Positions 58,923 to 64,000 of a stretch of DNA of 64,000 bases are shown one piece after another. Position 1 is the stretch's first letter, and each line of letters begins with the position of its first letter. This DNA comes from Mytilisepta virgata (taxonomy: Eukaryota > Mollusca > Bivalvia > Mytilida > Mytilidae), in contig JAPWFG010000024.1 of assembly GCA_028015205.1 (NCBI GenBank), positions 1,240,001 to 1,304,000 on the forward strand. Direction: 5' to 3'. The notes under the pieces were generated by a model, which made no database searches, was not told the DNA's origin, and saw nothing but the letters and a program-made list of their open reading frames with translations. A program made the position numbers and the translations under genes.

Positions 58923-61900
58923 CAAATCAAAGGTTTAGTTTATTTGGATTAGCGTCACGCACATCGTACAATCACATAGAATATATACATACACTATATA
59001 GTCCGTATGGAAATATCATTTTGAATATCATTTTTTTTAAACAAACCAATTTTTAAAATACGAAATAGAATTTTCAAAAGCGGTAATTTTGTTTGTCCGA
59101 CGAATTATCAAAAGCATAGATTTATTTTATTGTATAAATGTTGCAAACTCAGCTTAGATTTATTTGGCCCAACTGTTTCAGAAGAAAAAATTTCACCTGT
59201 CATATATTTTTTATCTTTTGAGAAATTTACATGTACAAAATGTACATACTTTCTTTGCAAAATTTTATGAGTATCAACAGATGTAACCAGTTACATACAT
59301 AACATGTCTAATAGTAACCTAAATTGGCAGGAGAGATGCTTTAGAAAATAAGTATTATACTTTATTCAAAAGCTTAGTCCACACCAAATGGATTATTACT
59401 TCTTTGGATTTATATGGCAAACATAGATCCGAGGAAGTGCAATTTTAATTTTAATCTTTTTTTTCTTGAGGACTAGTTTTTTTTCAGGCGAAGACCAAAT
59501 TTACGTGCGGCATAAATTTTTTTTAACTAAAATATTGCAAAAAAAAAGAAACAATCCTTTTTTTTACCAAATTTTACTAGAGTGCAAAAACTTTTTATTT
59601 TCTTAAAATTTGGTGTGGCCTTAATTGTGACGATTAGATCATAATCGTACATGCAAACCCTTTAATTACCTTATCATTTATATCATGGATGAAATCATAT
59701 TATAGGAGTACATGTATAATGTTATTTTTTCAGGAGTACAGAAAATAATGAGTATAACAACTCATCTCTAGGGCAGGTCTTTGTTTCACAAACTTTCGGA
59801 CGTATACGATCGAGACTGGTTCAAGGAGAGCAATAGAATAAATATACTGAAGACCGGAAATCAGATCACACCTATGACTAATAATGTTTGTGAAACCGGA
59901 TCTAGACTTCTACTAACGACTAGTTTAATGAAGTTAAATCTGTACGACAACAGATAATATATAATATTTTATTCCTGGTCTGATCTGGTACATTGTATGA
60001 CATTACTACAAGAATTATACTAAAGAAATGTACATTTGCTATCGGAACAATAACCGAACAGTGAGTGCATATCCAGAACAAAAGACGTTTTAGAAATGTA
60101 CATCTGTTATGTGCAATTACATTTTCCACTTTAATAAAAATTCTATCGATTTTTAAGGGGGGGTTCTTTTTAAAAAATTCTGAATATGCATATTATGAAA
60201 TCTCCAATTAAATCACTGTTGCTTGATACGTATAACTAACCTTAAGTAAAATAAACTTGGATATATATTTTGTGTGTAGAAAGAAAATTATCTACATTCA
60301 GTAAACACTTTTAAAAAATCTTTTAATTTAGGCCGCAATATGCAACTTTCATTTCATTCAAATGCGATGTAATGTTTGAATTAGTTCAGTCTTTATTGAT
60401 TTGTTTCACAAATACATATAATACGAATTGCTCTTCGATTCCATAAAAAATATTGCCTGACCCCCTTGAATGTTTACCATCAAAACACATTAAAGGCAGA
60501 AATAGAAAAAAGTTGTTTACAAGACAATGAACAATCAATAACACTTAACTTGGAACTCTTGAAGGTACAATCACTATTCAGTTAATTGATTACTAAAAGA
60601 AGAAAAGCCTTTTATCGATATGTACTTCCTGTCAGTTTTTATTAGTCAATCAAACTGGCACCTTGTGTTCGCTATAACGTCACAGAGGCTGTGTCGTCAC
60701 CAGTGAGAAATTTCATCAAAGACCTAGACATGCAGTCCTGGTTATAGATTTGTTCTGTTAATTTTAAGATTTAGGTTAACCAAAAGGTAAATAAAATGTG
60801 AATAATAAGTTAAAATCGTTCCTGCCGCAGTTTTGCTAAACATATTGTCTCTCTTACAGCAACACTCCAATTTCACAAAAACGAAAAAAAAGTTACAAGG
60901 AAGGGACTCGTGGCTAGTCTATAAATCGTTTAATAAAAAAAAGTTATATTATGAAAGTAATTGACAATTTTTATGTAACGTGTGTTTACATTATATTAAA
61001 ATCTGGAACATAAACAGCTACTACCAGTTTTATCCATTGGTTACCTTCATGAAGGTACCAGAAGAATTTTATGAGTCAATTTTAATTGTATGTTCATGAA
61101 AGCTTTTCACTAGAGTATATTCTTATATATGTAGTTTTCCTCTGTGATTTGTTTCATCTGAAAATTTTATGTCAGTTTGGATTTTATGTCTTAGTTGATC
61201 TTTCCTATTATTTGTCTACATGTATGGTATTCTTTATTTTCTTTTCGTTCGTCCATATTTATTTATTCTCATCCAATATGAAAAAAAGAAAATGATGCAT
61301 GACTTCTTGAAAAAAAAATCCTTACATCCAGGTGTAAAATGACAACAATAAAAAAGACAAGCAAAACAAGACATAAATCCAATTATAGAAACACGAAATA
61401 AAAATACATTATGAAGTACTAAACTAAATATTCATAAATTCTTAAGGCAATTCATATATGTATGATAAATCACTGTTCACATAAATTCTATTCACGCGAT
61501 AATAATTGTTTAGAGCATTGACGACGCTTTCGACTGATTCTTTTTATATTCAAAATTGTTAGAATCCACTTAAGGGCACGTAATTCATGGTTGTTTGTGA
61601 AGAAAAAAATCTTTTATACCATTTATAGAACAAGCCCGGGAATTAATTTCTAAATTATCGCTTTATCGCTTAAGCATGCTCACAGACGTCCTTACTGACA
61701 CTACCGCTGAAATTGTTTTGACGTCATTGTTATAATCCATCGACAAAATGTTTTTTTCTGCTTTTTTTTATTTTGCATGAAGCCGTCATGTTCGATAATT
61801 TGTTAACATCGCACACGTTTTGGTAAATTAATAATAAGCTATCTTTGACGTTAGTTAAAAGTTATTTGTACAAATTACATTTGTAATCATTTACATCTGT

Positions 61901-62099
61901 ACTTACCTCACCGCTAACAAATGCATTTGATATTATAGACGTTCCAATTCCCATTTTTGAACACTTAAAATTACTTTTACCCAATAGATAACCCAGGTTA
62001 ATTTATTTTGTACAGTAATGCGTACATTTGTACTTTCAGTTTTATTTAGATACTGACACTGAAAAAAAACTACGACTACTGCATCTCCATGCTTAATTA
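58923..62099. other. Copy B non-coding stretch, including a shortened GGCCACACC MITE
   Basis: Aligns with 34,445-37,856 in A. The MITE counterpart is 59,377-59,620. The recurring block is at 60,604-60,790. No gene. Confidence 0.5.
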
Positions 62100-62370
62100 T
62101 TATAACCCCGTTCCAAAGGAGAGAGGGTGTATACTGTTTTACTCTGGTGATTCCGTCCCTCCGCGCGTCCGGCCGTAACAAAATATTTCGTCACACCTTT
62201 CCCTAGCGCCTGCAACTACTCATCACAGCCAGTTGATACTTTTGTCACAAGCCTTCTATATATGCACCATATCATGGGATACGTTTTCCGACCAACGCGA
62301 CATCAACTTCCTGTTTATTATTCGACCTTATTGAAAATCTGGGGTATCACTAGTGGGCAATAGCTCACAG
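62100..62370 (+). repeat. GTCCGTCC-type dispersed repeat, plus orientation (copy B)
   Basis: Counterpart of 37,857-38,130: ATAACCCCGTTCCAAAGGAG at the head, then GTAACAAAATATTTCGTCAC and CGTTTTCCGACCAACGCGAC. The end CACTAGTGGGCAATAGCTCA preserves sequence that the A copy at 37,857 has lost but that the inverted copy at 20,190 keeps. Confidence 0.75.
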
Positions 62371-62663
62371 TAAATCTTGTTTTATAAGGTAAACCCGAAT
62401 TTGTTAACTTGGAATACTGATAAAATGAACATATATTATTCAACAGATTACAGTCAACAAATTAATATTAATACAGTGTAAAATCGAATGTTCAATCTAT
62501 TAATATATCTGAAAGATCCATAAACTTACGTTTACTCATACAATGAGTCCATGTCCATGTCGTGACAATGACAAAACAATCTTGATTCTGCATGTAGTAC
62601 ATGTACATTATTTCTTGATTACACATTTTGTAGATTTTACTCACTTGTTTAAGACTAGCTTTG

Positions 62664-63120
62664 TAAATAATTAACAATCCAAAGATACTAATATAAGATA
62701 GAGTAAATTTATACTATGCTGTATACTGTAAAATATACTTTATTAATTTATTCTACATCTGGCTATACAGCATATGGTGACCATTTTTATTCATGTATTT
62801 ATTTACAACATCATTTAAGAAATTTTATTTTTTCGATGAAAGATGTTGACTAGTTGCTATTCTGGACTGTAATTTATAAATAACAGTACAATGCCTAGCG
62901 TAAGTTAATTAAGAAAAAAAACGTGTTTCTAGCCAATGTTTAAAATGTTTTGCTACAGACGCACATTCAAAGGTTCACCGAGAAAATATAAACCTTAAAA
63001 TGTCTAAAAAGTACTACCTCTAAAAAAGATAGGCCGTGTAGTATCCCTGACTGTATTTATATCATATAATAATGATCGGCCATTCTTATTTGAAATCGTA
63101 TTTCAAGGATTTTTTTGCAG
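62664..63120 (+). repeat. B-only insertion starting like the inverted-pair repeat
   Basis: Begins AACAATCCAAAGATACTAAT and continues to ATGCTGTATAC, identical in plan to the inner end of the arms at 42,943-43,221 and 45,246-45,525, then diverges. Copy A is uninterrupted here (TTTATTAATAAATTAGTATA, 38,391). No gene. Confidence 0.65.
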
Positions 63121-63649
63121 TACATGTATATATTATACAATGCGAAATTTTATACATAAAATTTGAAAAACAGTATTTCAACAATAAAACTCCCACCAAC
63201 AGCATCCGTCGACGGGTATGTATAGGACGAACAACGGCATTGGTGGTGTCTTGAACGTAGGCTAATAAAAATATTTAATTTTAAACATAAATTTCCAGGT
63301 GAAAGAATTTCACTGCTGTCTTTTTCATGAGTGTTTGTCCGGTATAAAGTTATGTATTATAATTATAGATTGAATGTGGATGTAAGTTTTCCGGCTGCCA
63401 ACCAAACCACATTTAAAAAAAGGACATTGAAGTGAAAATTGAATTGAAATTATATTTGTTAAGATTCGGTTCAAATAGATAAACATTTTCCTGGATTTCT
63501 AAAATAGACGAAAATAACAATAATTACAATTCAAAACGAAACTTTCGAAGATGCGCTATATAAAGGTTTAATGAGAAAATAATTCTTTTCAAATTTAAAT
63601 TTGTTAAGTTTCGCTATCTGTACCCCAGAAATTTATTTAGTTAAGATCA

Positions 63650-64000
63650 CCAAAAAGGTACCTGAAAAAAGGATTTTTGGTCGTGAATACTGCTTGAACT
63701 GCAATCATATCAAAACATATTTTGTAATTAAAACAAGAAGGGATATCTTCACCTTGATACTGAGACTGACCTGAATTTAGCCAGTCGGATTGTTGAATAA
63801 AATAATATAGCCAATAACAGTTGGGGGATGCCTGTTGCAGCGTGATACTGAAGTCATTGATACCGAGGCTAACCTTAATTTAGCCAGTCGCAATTGTGAA
63901 ATATATATAGTTGACCTAAAACAGCTCGTCTCACCAGTATTTTCTTATTATAAGATATATAAATAACACACTTGAATGCAGTTTCTTATGGTATACGATC
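63650..64000. repeat. Sequence beyond copy B with a ~103-bp imperfect tandem repeat
   Basis: Does not match 38,915 onward. TTGATACTGAGACTGACCTG and AATTTAGCCAGTCGGATTG (63,754 on) recur as TTGATACCGAGGCTAACCTT and AATTTAGCCAGTCGCAATTG (63,857 on). The window ends before the context can be judged. Confidence 0.6.

Larger units (their letters stand above)
44301..63649 (+). repeat. Segmental duplication, copy B (~19.3 kb)
   Basis: Direct counterpart of 20,015-38,914. Homology begins at ATTTTCGAATCAGTGAT (44,301) and ends at GTTAAGATCA (63,649). B-only blocks: 44,628-45,793, 46,031-46,960, the SINE at 51,152-51,420, 53,690-54,240 (different filler), 57,389-57,540, the SINE at 58,553-58,907 and 62,664-63,120. 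Conserved order over the whole length with differing insertions shows a single duplication followed by independent evolution. No intact host gene is seen. Confidence 0.92.

Noticed and set aside
20015..63649. Each duplicon as one giant mobile element (Maverick/Polinton-like)
   Set aside because: No polymerase, integrase, capsid or other large coding regions are present and the ends are not inverted repeats at the breakpoints.
1..64000. CRISPR arrays, bacterial operons, phage or plasmid features
   Set aside because: None seen. Repeats are of eukaryotic transposon type and coding density is extremely low.

Overview
This is AT-rich eukaryotic DNA with no operons, no dense reading frames and no bacterial signals. 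It is made mostly of short dispersed repeats, MITEs, SINEs and one Tc1-type transposon. Several repeat families (the (GTCCGTCC)-containing repeat, the 'GGGTATC.CCAGC.CAGT' repeat, the GGCCACACC-ended MITE, and tRNA-derived SINEs whose tails contain TTCTCGTCCTG and GCCACTGGACGTTAA) are ones I associate with bivalve molluscs, especially mussels (Mytilus). The assignment to a mussel is an inference from repeat content; no diagnostic host gene is complete here.

Layout. 1-20.0 kb is single-copy intergenic or intronic DNA. It holds a 269-bp TTAA-flanked MITE, a GGCCACACC-type MITE, a nearly complete 1.54-kb Tc1/mariner element (27-bp terminal inverted repeats, DD34E transposase with one frameshift), three clusters of a 26-bp hairpin minisatellite, a 43-bp poly-A run, two compact imperfect palindromes, and two 146-bp blocks that differ at one base but lie 6.3 kb apart. 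20.0-38.9 kb and 44.3-63.6 kb are two direct copies (A and B) of one ~19-kb segment. They remain alignable end to end but carry different later insertions: a SINE and a TTAA MITE in A, two SINEs and several blocks in B, each with the empty site readable in the other copy. Copy A also has an internal ~0.9-kb tandem duplication. 38.9-44.3 kb is a spacer between the copies. It contains a SINE-like element, a truncated MITE, a possible short exon, and the one host-gene piece I recognise: the last coding exon of a Ras-superfamily GTPase resembling the RGK (Rad/Rem/Gem) group, on the minus strand and interrupted by an in-frame TAA. That exon sits between 279-bp inverted copies of a repeat. The right-hand copy is in a B-only insertion that also carries a 54-bp-arm hairpin.

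How it fits together. The window reads as intron or intergenic DNA that underwent a large segmental duplication long enough ago for substitutions, indels and lineage-specific transposon insertions to accumulate. I found no convincing complete protein-coding host gene. Most open frames are short and arise by chance or from repeats. The most informative structure is the A/B pair, because each copy records the pre-insertion state of the other.
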